From Actinomycetospora cinnamomea (lineage in GTDB: Bacteria > Actinomycetota > Actinomycetes > Mycobacteriales > Pseudonocardiaceae): a stretch of 64,000 nucleotides of DNA. Below the pieces are notes generated by a model. The model was not told the origin of the DNA. It ran no database searches and saw only the letters and a program-made list of their open reading frames with translations. Position 1 is the first letter of the stretch. The number at the start of each line of letters is the position of its first letter. The stretch is from positions 62,001 through 126,000 of the forward strand of contig NZ_QEKW01000006.1 of NCBI RefSeq assembly GCF_003096675.1, read 5' to 3'. The position numbers were made by a program, and so were the translations under genes. Positions 19,626 to 30,159 of the stretch are shown piece after piece.

Positions 19626-19985
19626 TCAGGGCGCGAGCGCGTTGAGCAGCTTGGAGACGATGATCCCGATCGCGATCCACACCACGGCGGCCAGGCCGTA
19701 GTTGAGGATGATCCGCAGCGACTCGCTCGCGGGCAGGAACAGGTCCCCGATGCCGAGGGTGAGGTTGTCCGCGAGATCGCGGAAGAAGATCGTGATGCCG
19801 TTGGCCGGGTTCGCCCCCGCCACGGCCAGGATCACGTGGACGACGAGGATCCCCGCGAACACCACGGTGAGGATCCGGATCACCGAGGCGGCGACCGTCA
19901 GGACCTTTCGGGTGAGCGCACGGAGGTCATCAGAGGTGTGCGAACGCCGCTGTTCGGAGGTGTCCGTGCTCGCATCCTGCGCCAT
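19626..19985 (-). CDS. Small two-pass membrane protein of unknown function
   Basis: 119 residues from ATG 19985 (MAQDASTDTSEQRR); a longer reading from 20030 is possible but has no ribosome site. A polar N-terminus of ~35 residues precedes two hydrophobic segments, VLTVAASVIRILTVVFAGILVV (~31-55) and LNYGLAAVVWIAIGIIV (~95-112), linked by an amphipathic stretch (ITIFFRDLADNLTLGIGDLFL). No enzyme motif is seen. It lies 92 bases downstream of... nothing on its own strand: lysC begins on the other side and leuA is divergent, so it is probably monocistronic. Confidence 0.65.
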   Translation of the reverse strand: MAQDASTDTSEQRRSHTSDDLRALTRKVLTVAASVIRILTVVFAGILVVHVILAVAGANPANGITIFFRDLADNLTLGIGDLFLPASESLRIILNYGLAAVVWIAIGIIVSKLLNALAP

Positions 19986-20138
19986 GCGCGACATCATGGC
20001 ATGACACATGACTCGTCGGTAGCACGGCATGCGAGCTGCGTCACGGACGCAAGGAAATCGCAGGACAGAAGCCTCGACGACCCCTGCGTGGCGCCACCGG
20101 ACGGGGAGCCGGGGTACCGGCCGGAGTCACGCCGGCGT

Positions 20139-20144
20139 TACCGT
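20139..20144 (+). promoter_or_regulatory. -10 hexamer (TACCGT) of the leuA leader
   Basis: TACCGT ends seven bases before ATG 20152 of the leader peptide. The spacing implies that the RNA starts at or beside this AUG, so the leader peptide would be read from a leaderless message. No -35 is evident. Confidence 0.5.
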
Positions 20145-20151
20145 GGGGGCG

Positions 20152-20220
20152 ATGTTCCTCGCGCCCGCACGCTCGTCGATCACGACGGGCCTGCTCCTTC
20201 GCCGCCGCGGCGGGGTCTGA
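20152..20220 (+). CDS. leuL: leuA leader peptide
   Basis: A 22-residue reading frame, MFLAPARSSITTGLLLRRRG plus GV, ending in TGA 84 bases before leuA. The three consecutive Leu codons (CTG CTC CTT) followed by Arg and Gly codons are the arrangement of actinobacterial leucine attenuation peptides. Ribosome stalling at Leu codons when leucyl-tRNA is scarce should change folding of the following hairpin. Confidence 0.75.
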   Translation: MFLAPARSSITTGLLLRRRGGV

Positions 20221-20242
20221 ACGGACCGGCCCCTCGCCGCGG
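20205..20242 (+). promoter_or_regulatory. Leucine attenuator hairpin
   Basis: CCGCGGCGGGG (20205-20215, inside the last leader codons) pairs with CCCCTCGCCGCGG (20230-20242) with a single bulged T. A ribosome stalled on the upstream Leu codons would sit next to the 5' arm, so the hairpin is placed to couple leucine supply to leuA expression. Confidence 0.6.
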
Positions 20243-20246
20243 GTGA

Positions 20247-22127
<1,881 letters not shown>

Positions 22128-22134
22128 CGCGCTC

Positions 22135-22174
22135 GTGCGTGCTTTCCCGTGCCTGGGCACGGGGAGGCACGCAC
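22135..22174 (+). terminator. leuA terminator hairpin
   Basis: GTGCGTGC-TTT-CCCGTGCC (22135-22153) pairs with GGCACGGG-GAG-GCACGCAC (22156-22174): two 8-bp stems separated by a 3x3 internal loop, eight bases after the leuA stop. Confidence 0.7.
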
Positions 22175-22262
22175 AAGGCGGGGACGGGGCCTCGTGCTCA
22201 TCCCCGGTGCCGGATCCCGCGTGTGCCGCGGGATTCGGCACCGAAGTGTGCGACTCCGCTCG

Positions 22263-22327
22263 AAGATCTGGGATGGCGGAGCGGACGTTGCGCTGAGCGT
22301 AACGTTCGCTCCACGCCTTCAGATCTT
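22263..22327. terminator. Long imperfect inverted repeat between leuA and the DUF397 gene
   Basis: Outer arms AAGATCTG (22263-22270) and CAGATCTT (22320-22327) enclose inner arms GGAGCGGACGTT (22278-22289) and AACGTTCGCTCC (22301-22312), which pair with one mismatch. The repeat ends a few bases before the DUF397 stop codon, so it may end that minus-strand transcript, or both convergent ones. It is notably more AT-rich than its surroundings. Confidence 0.5.
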
Positions 22328-22329
22328 GC

Positions 22330-22542
22330 TCAGCTGTCCGGGAGGTCGAACTCGCCCGCCTTCACCCCGGCGACGAACGCCGCCCACTCGGCGGGTGTGA
22401 ACCGCAGCGCCGGCCCGCCCTCGGCCTTGGTGTCGACGACGCGCACCTCAGCTCCGGGATTGATCGCCACGCCGACACAGGACCCGTCGCTGCAGAAGCT
22501 GCTCGTCCTGATCACCACAAGAGCATCACGGCGCGGTTGCAC
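22330..22542 (-). CDS. DUF397 small protein
   Basis: 70 residues from GTG 22542, with AGGAGG eight bases upstream; an ATG at 22550 is out of frame and too close to the AGGAGG. DUF397 features: FCSDGSCVGVA, VRVVDTKAEGGPALRFTPAEWAAFVAGVKAGEFD. Members occur beside HTH/DUF5753 regulators in actinomycetes (whiJ/abaA-type loci) and are thought to be partner or antitoxin-like proteins. The HTH gene lies 42 bases upstream on the same strand. Confidence 0.9.
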   Translation of the reverse strand: MQPRRDALVVIRTSSFCSDGSCVGVAINPGAEVRVVDTKAEGGPALRFTPAEWAAFVAGVKAGEFDLPDS

Positions 22543-22584
22543 TGCGGCATCCTCCTGAGGGTCACCGGAGCGGGGAAGGGCTCA

Positions 22585-23463
22585 TCACCCGCCCGAGGCC
22601 TCGAGGCGCCGAACGGCTCGTTCCATGAGCGGGACGGACTCACGCTCACTCAACGCCGCTCGGTAGATGCCGTTCAGCCACGTCTCGTGGTCGGCGATCT
22701 CGGTGGGATCGGCGAGGAACTCACCGGCCGTCCCGGGTCGTTCGACGTAGACGAGGCCGTGCTCGATGCCCTCGGAGTAGTCCAGCTTGGCGAAGGCCTC
22801 GCGGCTACCCGGGACCAGGCCCGCCGAGAACGGCAGGACCCGGACGTCGACGTGCTCGGCCTCGGCAACGACCAGCAGGTGCTCGATCTGGGCCCGGAGG
22901 ACATCCGGCGATCCCACGACCCGGTACAGCGTGGATTCGTCGAGCACGCAGTGGAACGAGAGGCCGTGGCTCGGTGCGAGCGCATCCTGCCGCTGCATCC
23001 GGACCTCGACGAGCTTCTCGACGTCGTGGGAGGCCATGGTCGACCCGTAGGCGTTGCGCAGTACTGCGCGGGCGTACTCCCGGGTCTGCAGGAGACCGTG
23101 CACGACGTACGCCTCGTAGGCGTTGATGTTCGCTGCGTCCCACTCCAGCTCGACGTACGTCGCCATCACCGGCGGCAGGACATCGCTGTACGCCTGCCAC
23201 CAGGTCGGCGCCCGCCCGTTGCGGGCCCAGCTCTCCAGCCGCTCGCGCTGCTCGTCGTCCGCGACGCCGTAGACCTCGAGCATGTCCCGCACGTCGCGCC
23301 AGCGCGGGACGCCTTTGCCGTTCTCGAGCCGGCTGATCTTCGATGGTGAGCACTCGAGCCGTCGGGCCACGTCCTCGAGCTTCAGGCCCGCGCCCTCACG
23401 CAGGCGCTTGAGCTCGCCGCCGAGGCGGCGGCGGGTCACCACAGGGCCGGGTGACCAGGTCAT
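22585..23463 (-). CDS. XRE-type HTH regulator with DUF5753 (Scr1/WhiJ-like)
   Basis: 292 residues from ATG 23463, chosen because AGGAGG lies eight bases upstream. N-terminal helix-turn-helix ~10-65: LGGELKRLREGAGLKLEDVARRLECSPSKISRLE in outline. The C-terminal DUF5753 ligand/effector domain includes YVVHGLLQTREYARAVL and VLDESTLYRVVG and ends LFS-free with RAVRRLE. Paired with DUF397, the typical actinomycete locus that can act in development or as a toxin-antitoxin-like unit. Confidence 0.9.
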   Translation of the reverse strand: MTWSPGPVVTRRRLGGELKRLREGAGLKLEDVARRLECSPSKISRLENGKGVPRWRDVRDMLEVYGVADDEQRERLESWARNGRAPTWWQAYSDVLPPVMATYVELEWDAANINAYEAYVVHGLLQTREYARAVLRNAYGSTMASHDVEKLVEVRMQRQDALAPSHGLSFHCVLDESTLYRVVGSPDVLRAQIEHLLVVAEAEHVDVRVLPFSAGLVPGSREAFAKLDYSEGIEHGLVYVERPGTAGEFLADPTEIADHETWLNGIYRAALSERESVPLMERAVRRLEASGG

Positions 23464-23561
23464 CCGTACGCCTCCTGGGTCGGGCGTGGGCGTTGCCGGC
23501 CCCCCTGCCGACGTCGGTCCGTACACGGTAGACCTCGGGCGGCCATGTCGTCACGCAATCG

Positions 23562-23596
23562 TTGTGTGCAATCGCAAGACTCACTTGTGCAGTGCA
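23562..23596. promoter_or_regulatory. Direct repeats upstream of the HTH/DUF397 locus
   Basis: TTGTGTGCA (23562-23570) and TTGTGCAGTGCA (23585-23596) are related words 23 bases apart in the AT-richer gap upstream of the regulator; GCAATCG also occurs twice (23556 and 23568). They are candidates for autoregulatory sites. Nothing else is recognised in this 269-base gap. Confidence 0.3.
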
Positions 23597-23732
23597 GTGA
23601 CACGCGGCACTCTCAGACCACGGCCGGATCGCCGGAGCCGTGGAGCGCACGACTCGACGGGAGGCACGACGACATGATCACAACGTGGAGCATGCGCCGA
23701 TGGCGCAGCCGCGGGACGACCCGCGGGACCCG

Positions 23733-23933
23733 ATGACCGCCATGACGATCATCGTGGCGGTGGTCGCCTTCTGGACCCTGTTCGTGGTGGGTGTGCTCGT
23801 GGGCATCTCGGTGCACCGCGAGGCGACGCGGCGCCGCACCCACCGCCTGCACCGCGGCGAGCTGGAGCTCGCGAGGGCGGAGGTCGTCGCCTACCGCACG
23901 CCGGTGACGGCGCGGGACCTGCGCACGGACTAG
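23733..23933 (+). CDS. Small single-pass membrane protein
   Basis: 66 residues from ATG 23733; ATG 23700 would add eleven residues (MAQPRDDPRDP). One membrane segment, [22 protein letters not shown] (~4-25), is followed by a strongly basic stretch ([14 protein letters not shown]) and a short soluble tail. No family is recognised. The stop TAG shares the palindrome CTAG with the convergent recR stop. Confidence 0.45.
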   Translation: MTAMTIIVAVVAFWTLFVVGVLVGISVHREATRRRTHRLHRGELELARAEVVAYRTPVTARDLRTD

Positions 23934-24550
23934 AACGCGCGGCGACCGGCGAGGGCGCGGCCGAGCGTGAGCTCGTCGGCGAACTCGAGGTCGCCGCCCA
24001 TGGGCAGACCGGAGGCCAGCTTGGTGACGGTCAGCCCGGGGAAGTCGCGCAGCAGTCGCACGAGGTAGGTGGCCGTGGCCTCGCCCTCGGTGTTGGGGTC
24101 CATGGCCAGGATGACCTCGGCGATCTCGGGTTCCCCCCCTTGGTCGCCGCCGACGCCACCGATGCGGGTGAGCAGCTCGCGCACCCGAAGCTGGTCGGGC
24201 CCGATGCCCGAGAGCGGGTCGAGCGCCCCGCCCAGGACGTGGTAGCGCCCCCGGAACTCGCGGGTGCGCTCGACGGCCAGGACGTCCTTGGGCTCCTCGA
24301 CCACGCAGACGAGGGTGGCGTCTCGGCGCGCGTCGCTGCAGATGCGGCAGCGGGGTTGCTCGGAGACGTTGCCGCAGACCTCGCAGAACACCACGCCGAC
24401 CTTGACCTTCTGCAGGGCCTCCTGCAGCCGGGTCACGTCGGCCTCTTCGGTGGCGAGGAGGTGGAACGCGATGCGCTGGGCGCTCTTGGGCCCGATCCCG
24501 GGCAGGCGACCCAGCTCGTCGATCAGGTCCTGGACCGGGCCCTCGAACAC
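23930..24550 (-). CDS. recR: Recombination mediator RecR
   Basis: 206 residues from GTG 24550. With RecO/RecF it loads RecA at gapped DNA. Features: HhH motif [20 protein letters not shown], the four-Cys zinc finger [17 protein letters not shown], and the Toprim domain with [14 protein letters not shown] and [11 protein letters not shown]. It follows ybaB by four bases on the same strand, the usual ybaB-recR pair. Confidence 0.97.
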   Translation of the reverse strand: MFEGPVQDLIDELGRLPGIGPKSAQRIAFHLLATEEADVTRLQEALQKVKVGVVFCEVCGNVSEQPRCRICSDARRDATLVCVVEEPKDVLAVERTREFRGRYHVLGGALDPLSGIGPDQLRVRELLTRIGGVGGDQGGEPEIAEVILAMDPNTEGEATATYLVRLLRDFPGLTVTKLASGLPMGGDLEFADELTLGRALAGRRAF

Positions 24551-24554
24551 CGGA

Positions 24555-24908
24555 CTACTGCCCGGGCAGGCCCAGCCCGCCGCCCATGTCCCCGAGCCCG
24601 CCGGCCAGCGGGCCCATCTTCTCCGCCTGCAGCTCCGCGGCCGCCTGCGCCGCGTCGGCGATCGCGCCGACGATGAGGTCCTGGAGGGTCTCGACGTCGT
24701 CGGGGTCGACCACCTTCGGGTCGATCTTGACGGAGCGGACCTCGCCGGTGGCCGTCTGCGTGATCGTGACCAGGCCGTTGCCCGCCTGACCGGTGACCTC
24801 GGCCTCGGCCAGCTCCGCCTGGGCGGACATCAGCTGCTCCTGCATCGCCTGCGCCTGCTGCAGCAGGGCGCCCATGTCCATGCCTTCGGGGTTCTGGCCG
24901 GGTTGCAT
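24555..24908 (-). CDS. ybaB: YbaB/EbfC nucleoid-associated protein
   Basis: 117 residues from ATG 24908. A helical core ([27 protein letters not shown]) and strands [20 protein letters not shown], then [25 protein letters not shown], are typical of this dimeric DNA-binding protein, which has a tweezer shape. A Gly/Leu/Met-rich tail ends it. First gene of the ybaB-recR operon, with a leaderless-type promoter. Confidence 0.95.
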   Translation of the reverse strand: MQPGQNPEGMDMGALLQQAQAMQEQLMSAQAELAEAEVTGQAGNGLVTITQTATGEVRSVKIDPKVVDPDDVETLQDLIVGAIADAAQAAAELQAEKMGPLAGGLGDMGGGLGLPGQ

Positions 24909-24914
24909 GTCACC

Positions 24915-24920
24915 ACAGTA
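24915..24920 (-). promoter_or_regulatory. -10 hexamer (TACTGT) of ybaB-recR
   Basis: TACTGT on the minus strand ends six bases before the ybaB ATG, implying a leaderless message. Confidence 0.5.
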
Positions 24921-24971
24921 ACCGTGCGCCCGTGAGGCGCCGCCGGCCGTCGACCGGGCACGCTGGACCCG

Positions 24972-26822
24972 ATGGACTCGACCCACAGCACGCTGCTGCA
25001 CCGGCTGCTCGACGCCACCACCTGGCGTGCCTTCGACCTGGACGTCGAGGGCCGCATCCTCGCCGGACACGACGACTCGGGGACGGTGCAGCTCGTCGAG
25101 CTGCGTCCGGGATCAGGGCAGCACGCCGATGGGGGCACGCGCGCGCCGCTCACGGCGCTGCCCGGCGCCGTCCACGGGCGGTACCTGATCGGCTCGCGAC
25201 GGATCGTGGTCTCGCACGACGCGGGCGGCAACGAGCGCGCGCAGCTCTCGCTGCTCGACCCGGATTCCGTCGACGAGCCGGTCGGCGAGGACGGGCTGAC
25301 CCCCCTGGTCCACGACCCCGCGTACATCCACGCGCTCGTCGACGTCCTGGCCGACGGCCGGATCGCCTACGCCACGAACCGCCGCAACGGCGTCGACTTC
25401 GACCTCGTCGTGCGCGACCTCGACGACGGCACCGAGGCCGTCCTCTACGACGGCGGCGGCATGGTCGGTGCCGCCGCGGTCGCCCCCGACGGCACGCGCG
25501 CGCTGATGACGCGGCCCGGCCGTCCGGCACTGAGCTCGCAGGTCCTGCTGCTCGGCGGCGGCACCGTCACCGAGCTGACCGACGCCGACGAGCACGCCCG
25601 CCACCTGGACCCGCAGTGGCTCCCCGACGGTGACGCCGCGATCGTCACCACCGACTCCGGGCGCGACCACCTGGGCGTCGCACGGCTCGACGTGGCGACC
25701 GGGAAGCTGACGTGGCTGGTCACCGACGACGCGCACGACGTCACCGCGCGCCTGTCCCCCGACGGCCGGTCGATGCTCGTGGTCACCGACGACGACGGCG
25801 CGAGCCGCCTCGCCGTCCACGACGCCGACGGCACGTTCCGCCGGGAGGTGACCCTGCCCGCCGGCTACCTCGGCGGCGTCGCCGACTTCCTGGCCGTGCC
25901 GCGCTGGTCCCCCGACGGCACGGGCCTCGCGCTGTCCTGGTCCGACCCGGCGACCCCGGCCGACGTGCTGCTGATCGACGCCGCACGCGGGCGGGCGGCG
26001 ACGATCGCCACGTCCCGCGATCAGCTCGCCGCCACGCTCCCTCCCGGCCTCGACCTCGTCGGCCCGACCAGCCACGGCGTCCCCACGCCCGACGGCGAGA
26101 CCGTGCCGTGCTTCGTCTACACGCCCGCGCACCCGTCCGGGTCGAGCGTGGTCATCGTCCACGGCGGGCCCGAGGGCCAGTCGGTGCGCTCGTTCTCGGC
26201 GATCGTCCAGGCCCTCGTCGGCGAGGGGCACACGGTGCTCGTGCCGAACGTGCGCGGGTCGGTGGGCTACGGCAAGCGCTGGTACTCCCTCGACGACGTC
26301 GAGCTCCGGCTGGACTCGGTCGCCGACCTCGCCGCCCTGCACGCCTACCTCCCCCGCCTCGGGCTGGACCCGGCCCGCGCGGCGCTGTGGGGCGGGTCGT
26401 ACGGCGGCTACATGGTGCTCGCCGGCCTCGCGTTCCAGCCCGAACTGTGGGCCGCTGGTGTCGACATCGTCGGCATCTCGTCCCTGGTGACGTTCCTGGA
26501 GAACACCTCGCCCTACCGCCGCGCGCACCGCGAACGGGAGTACGGCTCGCTCGAGCGCGACCGGGAGTTCCTCGAGCGCGCTTCGCCACTCCACCGGATC
26601 GGCGAGGTGCGCGCCCCGCTGTTCGTCATCCACGGCGCCAACGACCCGCGCGTACCCCTGTCGGAGGCCGAGCAGGTCGCGGCCGCGGTGCGGGCGAACG
26701 GCGTCGAGGTCGAGATGGTCGTCTACGACGACGAGGGCCACGGGCTCGCGAAGCGCGTCAACCGGCTCGACGCCTACCCGCGCGCGGTGGCGTTCCTGGG
26801 GCGTGCGCTGGCCCGCTCCTAG
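24972..26822 (+). CDS. S9-family serine peptidase (second in window)
   Basis: 616 residues from ATG 24972, no signal peptide. N-terminal propeller blades up to ~360 ([39 protein letters not shown]). Hydrolase domain: [16 protein letters not shown] with Ser476, GANDPRVPL with Asp558 and EGHGL with His590. Similar to acylaminoacyl peptidases. Only modestly similar to the other S9 peptidase at 12.5 kb, so not a recent duplicate. Its TAG stop overlaps the convergent dnaX stop through CTAG. Confidence 0.9.
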   Translation: MDSTHSTLLHRLLDATTWRAFDLDVEGRILAGHDDSGTVQLVELRPGSGQHADGGTRAPLTALPGAVHGRYLIGSRRIVVSHDAGGNERAQLSLLDPDSVDEPVGEDGLTPLVHDPAYIHALVDVLADGRIAYATNRRNGVDFDLVVRDLDDGTEAVLYDGGGMVGAAAVAPDGTRALMTRPGRPALSSQVLLLGGGTVTELTDADEHARHLDPQWLPDGDAAIVTTDSGRDHLGVARLDVATGKLTWLVTDDAHDVTARLSPDGRSMLVVTDDDGASRLAVHDADGTFRREVTLPAGYLGGVADFLAVPRWSPDGTGLALSWSDPATPADVLLIDAARGRAATIATSRDQLAATLPPGLDLVGPTSHGVPTPDGETVPCFVYTPAHPSGSSVVIVHGGPEGQSVRSFSAIVQALVGEGHTVLVPNVRGSVGYGKRWYSLDDVELRLDSVADLAALHAYLPRLGLDPARAALWGGSYGGYMVLAGLAFQPELWAAGVDIVGISSLVTFLENTSPYRRAHREREYGSLERDREFLERASPLHRIGEVRAPLFVIHGANDPRVPLSEAEQVAAAVRANGVEVEMVVYDDEGHGLAKRVNRLDAYPRAVAFLGRALARS

Positions 26823-28924
26823 CGCCCGTCGACCCGCCGCGCGCCGAGCTGCGAGGTCAGCAGCTCCATCGCCGCCTCCTCGGGATCCCGCCGCACCCCA
26901 CCGCCGGTGCCCCCCGGGTCGGCGGCGGCCTCGGCGTACATGTCCTCCTCGGTGACGTGCTCGTCCGGATCGTCCTCGGGCGGCTCGGGCGGGGGCGGGA
27001 TGTCCGGCGGCTCACCGGAACGGGTCGGCCGCGGGGGCGCCTCGCCCCCGCCCCGCGCCGGCGGCTGTGGGGCGGGCCGCTCGGGTCGTGAGGGTGCCGG
27101 CCGCTCCGGGCGCTCCGACCGCTCCGGGCGCCGCGGTGCCTCCGCGCGGGTGCGCGGGGCCTCCGACCGGCCGCCACCGCGCGCGGGCCCGTCACCGTCG
27201 CCGCCCGCGCCGTGCACCGCCTGCACCGTCCACTGCCCCGACAGCACGATCCCCAGCGCCGCGGCGACGTGGTCGGCGCGGTTGGGCTGGGAGAGCTGGC
27301 GGGCCAGGGGCGGTGTCGGCATCCCGAGGGTCACGGTCGTGCCCTCGACGGCGGTGACCGTGGCGTTCTGCAGCAGCGCGTGGGTGGGCTTGTTCCGCTC
27401 GCGCACCTGGTTCATGACCTCGGGCCACACCCGCCGCAACGCCGCGGCGTCGACCGCGCCGGCGGGGGCCGGCTCCCGGGTGGGCTGCTGCGCGGGTTCG
27501 GGCTGCGACACGGGTCCGGGGGCCGGCTGGGGCCGCGAGGCGGGCTCGGCACGCGCGGCCTCCCGCGGCGGCGCGTCCCGCGGCGGCTCGTCACGGGCCG
27601 CGACGGTGGCCGTCGGGCGGTCGGTGGGCGGGACGACCGTGGCGTCGAGCTCGCCGGCCCGGGCCGGGGCGGGGTCCGCGTCACCCTCGGTCGGACGCCG
27701 GGAGGGTCGGGTGAAGCGCTCCCCGCCGTCGTCGGCCGGGGTCCCGCCGCCCCCGCCCGCCCCCAGCGCGAGGCGCCGCTCGACGCCCTCGAGCCGCTGC
27801 ACCATCGCCGCGTCCTCCGACGACGCCGACGGCAGCAGCATCCGCGCGCAGACCAGCTCGAGCAGCAGCCGCGGCGCGGTCGCTCCGCGCATCTCGGTGA
27901 GCGCGGTGTGGACGAGCTCGGCGTAGCGGGTCAGCGCCGCCGGGCCCAACCGTGCCGCCTGGTCGAGCATGCGTTCCATCTCGTCGGCGGGCACGTCGAC
28001 GAGCCCGCGCTCGCCCGCGTCGGGGACGGCCTGGACGAGGACGAGGTCACGCAGGCGCTGCAGCAGGTCGGCGGCGAAGCGGCGCGGGTCGTGCCCGGCC
28101 TCGACGAGGCGGTCGACGGCCCCGAAGACCGCCGCGCCGTCCTGGGCGCCGAGCGCGTCGACGACGTCGTCGAGGATCGCGACGTCGGTGACGCCGAGCA
28201 GGCCCACCGCGTGGGCGTACGTGACGCCCTCGGGGCCGGCGCCGGCCAGCAGCTGGTCGAGCACCGAGAGCGAGTCGCGCGCCGAGCCGCCGCCCGCGCG
28301 CACGACGAGCGGGTAGACGGCCGGCTCGACCGTCACGCCCTCCTCGGTGCAGATGCGCTCGAGCAGCCCGCGCAGCGTGCTCGGCGGCAGCAGGCGGAAC
28401 GGGTAGTGGTGGGTGCGCGAGCGGATGGTGGTGAGCACCTTGTCCGGCTCGGTGGTGGCGAAGATGAAGATCAGGTGGTCGGGCGGCTCCTCCACCACCT
28501 TGAGCAGTGCGTTGAACGCCGCCGTGGTCACCATGTGCGCCTCGTCGATGATGAAGACGCGGTAGCGCGAGCTCACCGGCGCGAAGTGGGCGCGGTCGCG
28601 CAGCTCGCGGGCGTCGTCGACGCCGTTGTGGCTCGCGGCGTCCATCTCGGTGACGTCGAGCGAGCCGGCCCCGTTGGGGGCGAGCGCCACGCAGGACTCG
28701 CACACCCCGCAGGGGTCGGGAGTCGGGCCCTGCACGCAGTTCAGCGAGCGGGCGAGGATGCGCGCGCTGGAGGTCTTGCCGCAGCCGCGGGGCCCGGAGA
28801 AGAGGTAGGCGTGGTTGACCCGTCCGGCCGCGAGCGCCGTGCGCAGCGGCTCGGTGACGTGCTCCTGACCGACGACCTCGGCGAACGTCGCCGGCCGATA
28901 TCTGCGGTACAGCGCCAGAGCCAC
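26819..28924 (-). CDS. dnaX: DNA polymerase III subunit gamma/tau
   Basis: 701 residues from GTG 28924. Clamp-loader ATPase: Walker A GPRGCGKTSS, the four-Cys zinc module CVQGPTPDPCGVCESC, IDEAHMV (Walker B) and the sensor segment TIRSRTHHYPFRLL. Domain III runs to ~370. It is followed by a long Pro/Arg/Glu-rich linker with a tau-like block around 490-580 (WPEVMNQVRERNKPTHALLQNATV) that may contact the polymerase. No slippery A-rich frameshift site is obvious, so a single product is likely. Confidence 0.96.
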   Translation of the reverse strand: MALALYRRYRPATFAEVVGQEHVTEPLRTALAAGRVNHAYLFSGPRGCGKTSSARILARSLNCVQGPTPDPCGVCESCVALAPNGAGSLDVTEMDAASHNGVDDARELRDRAHFAPVSSRYRVFIIDEAHMVTTAAFNALLKVVEEPPDHLIFIFATTEPDKVLTTIRSRTHHYPFRLLPPSTLRGLLERICTEEGVTVEPAVYPLVVRAGGGSARDSLSVLDQLLAGAGPEGVTYAHAVGLLGVTDVAILDDVVDALGAQDGAAVFGAVDRLVEAGHDPRRFAADLLQRLRDLVLVQAVPDAGERGLVDVPADEMERMLDQAARLGPAALTRYAELVHTALTEMRGATAPRLLLELVCARMLLPSASSEDAAMVQRLEGVERRLALGAGGGGGTPADDGGERFTRPSRRPTEGDADPAPARAGELDATVVPPTDRPTATVAARDEPPRDAPPREAARAEPASRPQPAPGPVSQPEPAQQPTREPAPAGAVDAAALRRVWPEVMNQVRERNKPTHALLQNATVTAVEGTTVTLGMPTPPLARQLSQPNRADHVAAALGIVLSGQWTVQAVHGAGGDGDGPARGGGRSEAPRTRAEAPRRPERSERPERPAPSRPERPAPQPPARGGGEAPPRPTRSGEPPDIPPPPEPPEDDPDEHVTEEDMYAEAAADPGGTGGGVRRDPEEAAMELLTSQLGARRVDGR

Positions 28925-28930
28925 AGGGCG

Positions 28931-28936
28931 AGGCTA
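28931..28936 (-). promoter_or_regulatory. -10 hexamer (TAGCCT) of dnaX
   Basis: TAGCCT on the minus strand ends six bases before the dnaX GTG, again the leaderless spacing. Confidence 0.45.
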
Positions 28937-28983
28937 CGCGGCAGCTCCGACGGTCGAGCGCCGGCCGGAGGAAGGACAGGGGA

Positions 28984-29017
28984 GCACGCCGATAGGGGGA
29001 GCACGCCGATAGGGGGA
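28984..29017. repeat. Perfect 17-bp tandem duplication
   Basis: GCACGCCGATAGGGGGA occurs twice without interruption (28984-29000 and 29001-29017). It lies directly at the 3' end of the SRP RNA gene and upstream of dnaX; its last three bases enter the RNA's terminal stem. Confidence 0.9.
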
Positions 29018-29100
29018 CCCCGCGCACCCGCCAGAGCCCGCTGACCCTTGCTGCCTTCCGGCCCTGGGGGAGTTCACGGGATGGACGCCGCGCGGGGTCC
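29015..29100 (-). ncRNA. ffs: Signal recognition particle RNA (4.5S type)
   Basis: About 86 bases on the minus strand. The terminal stem pairs GGACCCCGCGC with GCGCGGGGTCC. The apical helix contains CCAGGGCCGGAAGGCAGCAAGGG, which has the invariant SRP helix-8 elements: GGAAG-type tetraloop and the asymmetric AGCA loop that binds Ffh (written here in fragments CCGGAAGG and GCAGCAAGGG). Position between dnaX and tRNA-Ser is typical of actinobacteria. Ends are estimated from the stem. Confidence 0.88.
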
Positions 29101-29176
29101 GGTCACAGTGTATCGAAGGCGAAGCGCGGCCCCCGGCCCCCGGGTCGCCGGGGAGCAGGGCTGTATCGTCTCCCGC

Positions 29177-29262
29177 GGAGGATTGGCCGAGCGGCCTAAG
29201 GCGCACGATTGGAAATCGTGTTGGGGCAACACCCCTCACGGGTTCGAATCCCGTATCCTCCG
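29177..29262 (+). tRNA. tRNA-Ser (GGA anticodon)
   Basis: An 86-base cloverleaf with the long variable arm of serine tRNAs. Acceptor GGAGGAT/ATCCTCC, anticodon stem CACGA/TCGTG around TTGGAAA (anticodon GGA), variable stem with GTTGGGGCAACACCCCTC, T loop TTCGAAT. Discriminator G, no encoded CCA. Confidence 0.96.
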
Positions 29263-29333
29263 CCGTCCGTGCCGCCGTCCGGTCCGTGGACCCGCGGCGG
29301 GGGGCCCACCGGCGTCGATGACACGGTGGGCCC

Positions 29334-30146
29334 GTGCGCGGACTCCTCATCGCCCTGGTCGTGATCCTCGCCGTCCTCGTGGGCGTCGACTTCGGGGCGC
29401 GCTGGATCGCCGAGGACCGCGTCGCCGTGGCCCTGCAGGACGCCCTCGACCTGCCGAACCCGCCCGAGGTCGACGTCCGGGGCTTCCCCTTCCTCACCCA
29501 GGCCCTCGACGGGCGCTACGACGACGTCGGGCTCTCGGCGCCGGGGATCGCGTACGGCGAGCTGCGCGACCTCACGCTGACCGCCGACCTCTCCGGGGTC
29601 TCGCTGCCGCTGGAGGACCTCGTCGACGCCCGGGTGGAGCGCATCCCCGCCGAGCGGGTCACGGCGTCGGCGCGCGTCAACCCGACCGATCTCGCGCGGC
29701 TGCTCGACGTCGGCGAGCTGACCATCGAGCCCCTGACCGCCGACGACCTCGAGCGCCTGCGCAGCGAGGCCGAGGCCGACGACTCCGGTGCCTCGGGCAG
29801 CGCCCGCGCCCTCGCGGACGTCGACCCGGCGTCCTCGGTGCGCCTGACCTCGTCCACGACGGTCGGCGGGCAGTCGATCGACGTGGCGGTGATCGCCTCG
29901 TTCCGGCTCTCCGGCGGGCGGATCACCTTGCAGGCCCGCGACATCCGCACCGAGGGCGGCGAGGGCGCGGTGGGCCAGGTCGCGGCGCAGGCGCTGCGGC
30001 AGCGGCTCTCCGGCTTCTCGACGAGCGTCGACCCCGGCCGGCTGCCGTTCGCCATCACCGCCACCGAGCTGCGCGCCGAGGACGGGGTGCTCGTGGTGTC
30101 GGGAACCGCGCGTGACGTCGACCTCCTCGACCCTCCGGGTGCCTGA
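29334..30146 (+). CDS. DUF2993 (LmeA-like) periplasmic lipid-binding protein
   Basis: 270 residues from GTG 29334. An N-terminal membrane/signal segment (GLLIALVVILAVLVGVDFG) precedes the DUF2993 fold, with RGFPFLTQALDGRYDDVGLSA as the clear signature. LmeA of mycobacteria, a DUF2993 protein, binds phospholipid and supports lipomannan elongation, so an envelope-lipid role is likely but not proven here. It precedes an oxidoreductase gene in the same direction. Confidence 0.85.
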   Translation: MRGLLIALVVILAVLVGVDFGARWIAEDRVAVALQDALDLPNPPEVDVRGFPFLTQALDGRYDDVGLSAPGIAYGELRDLTLTADLSGVSLPLEDLVDARVERIPAERVTASARVNPTDLARLLDVGELTIEPLTADDLERLRSEAEADDSGASGSARALADVDPASSVRLTSSTTVGGQSIDVAVIASFRLSGGRITLQARDIRTEGGEGAVGQVAAQALRQRLSGFSTSVDPGRLPFAITATELRAEDGVLVVSGTARDVDLLDPPGA

Positions 30147-30159
30147 CACAGTGAGCCCC

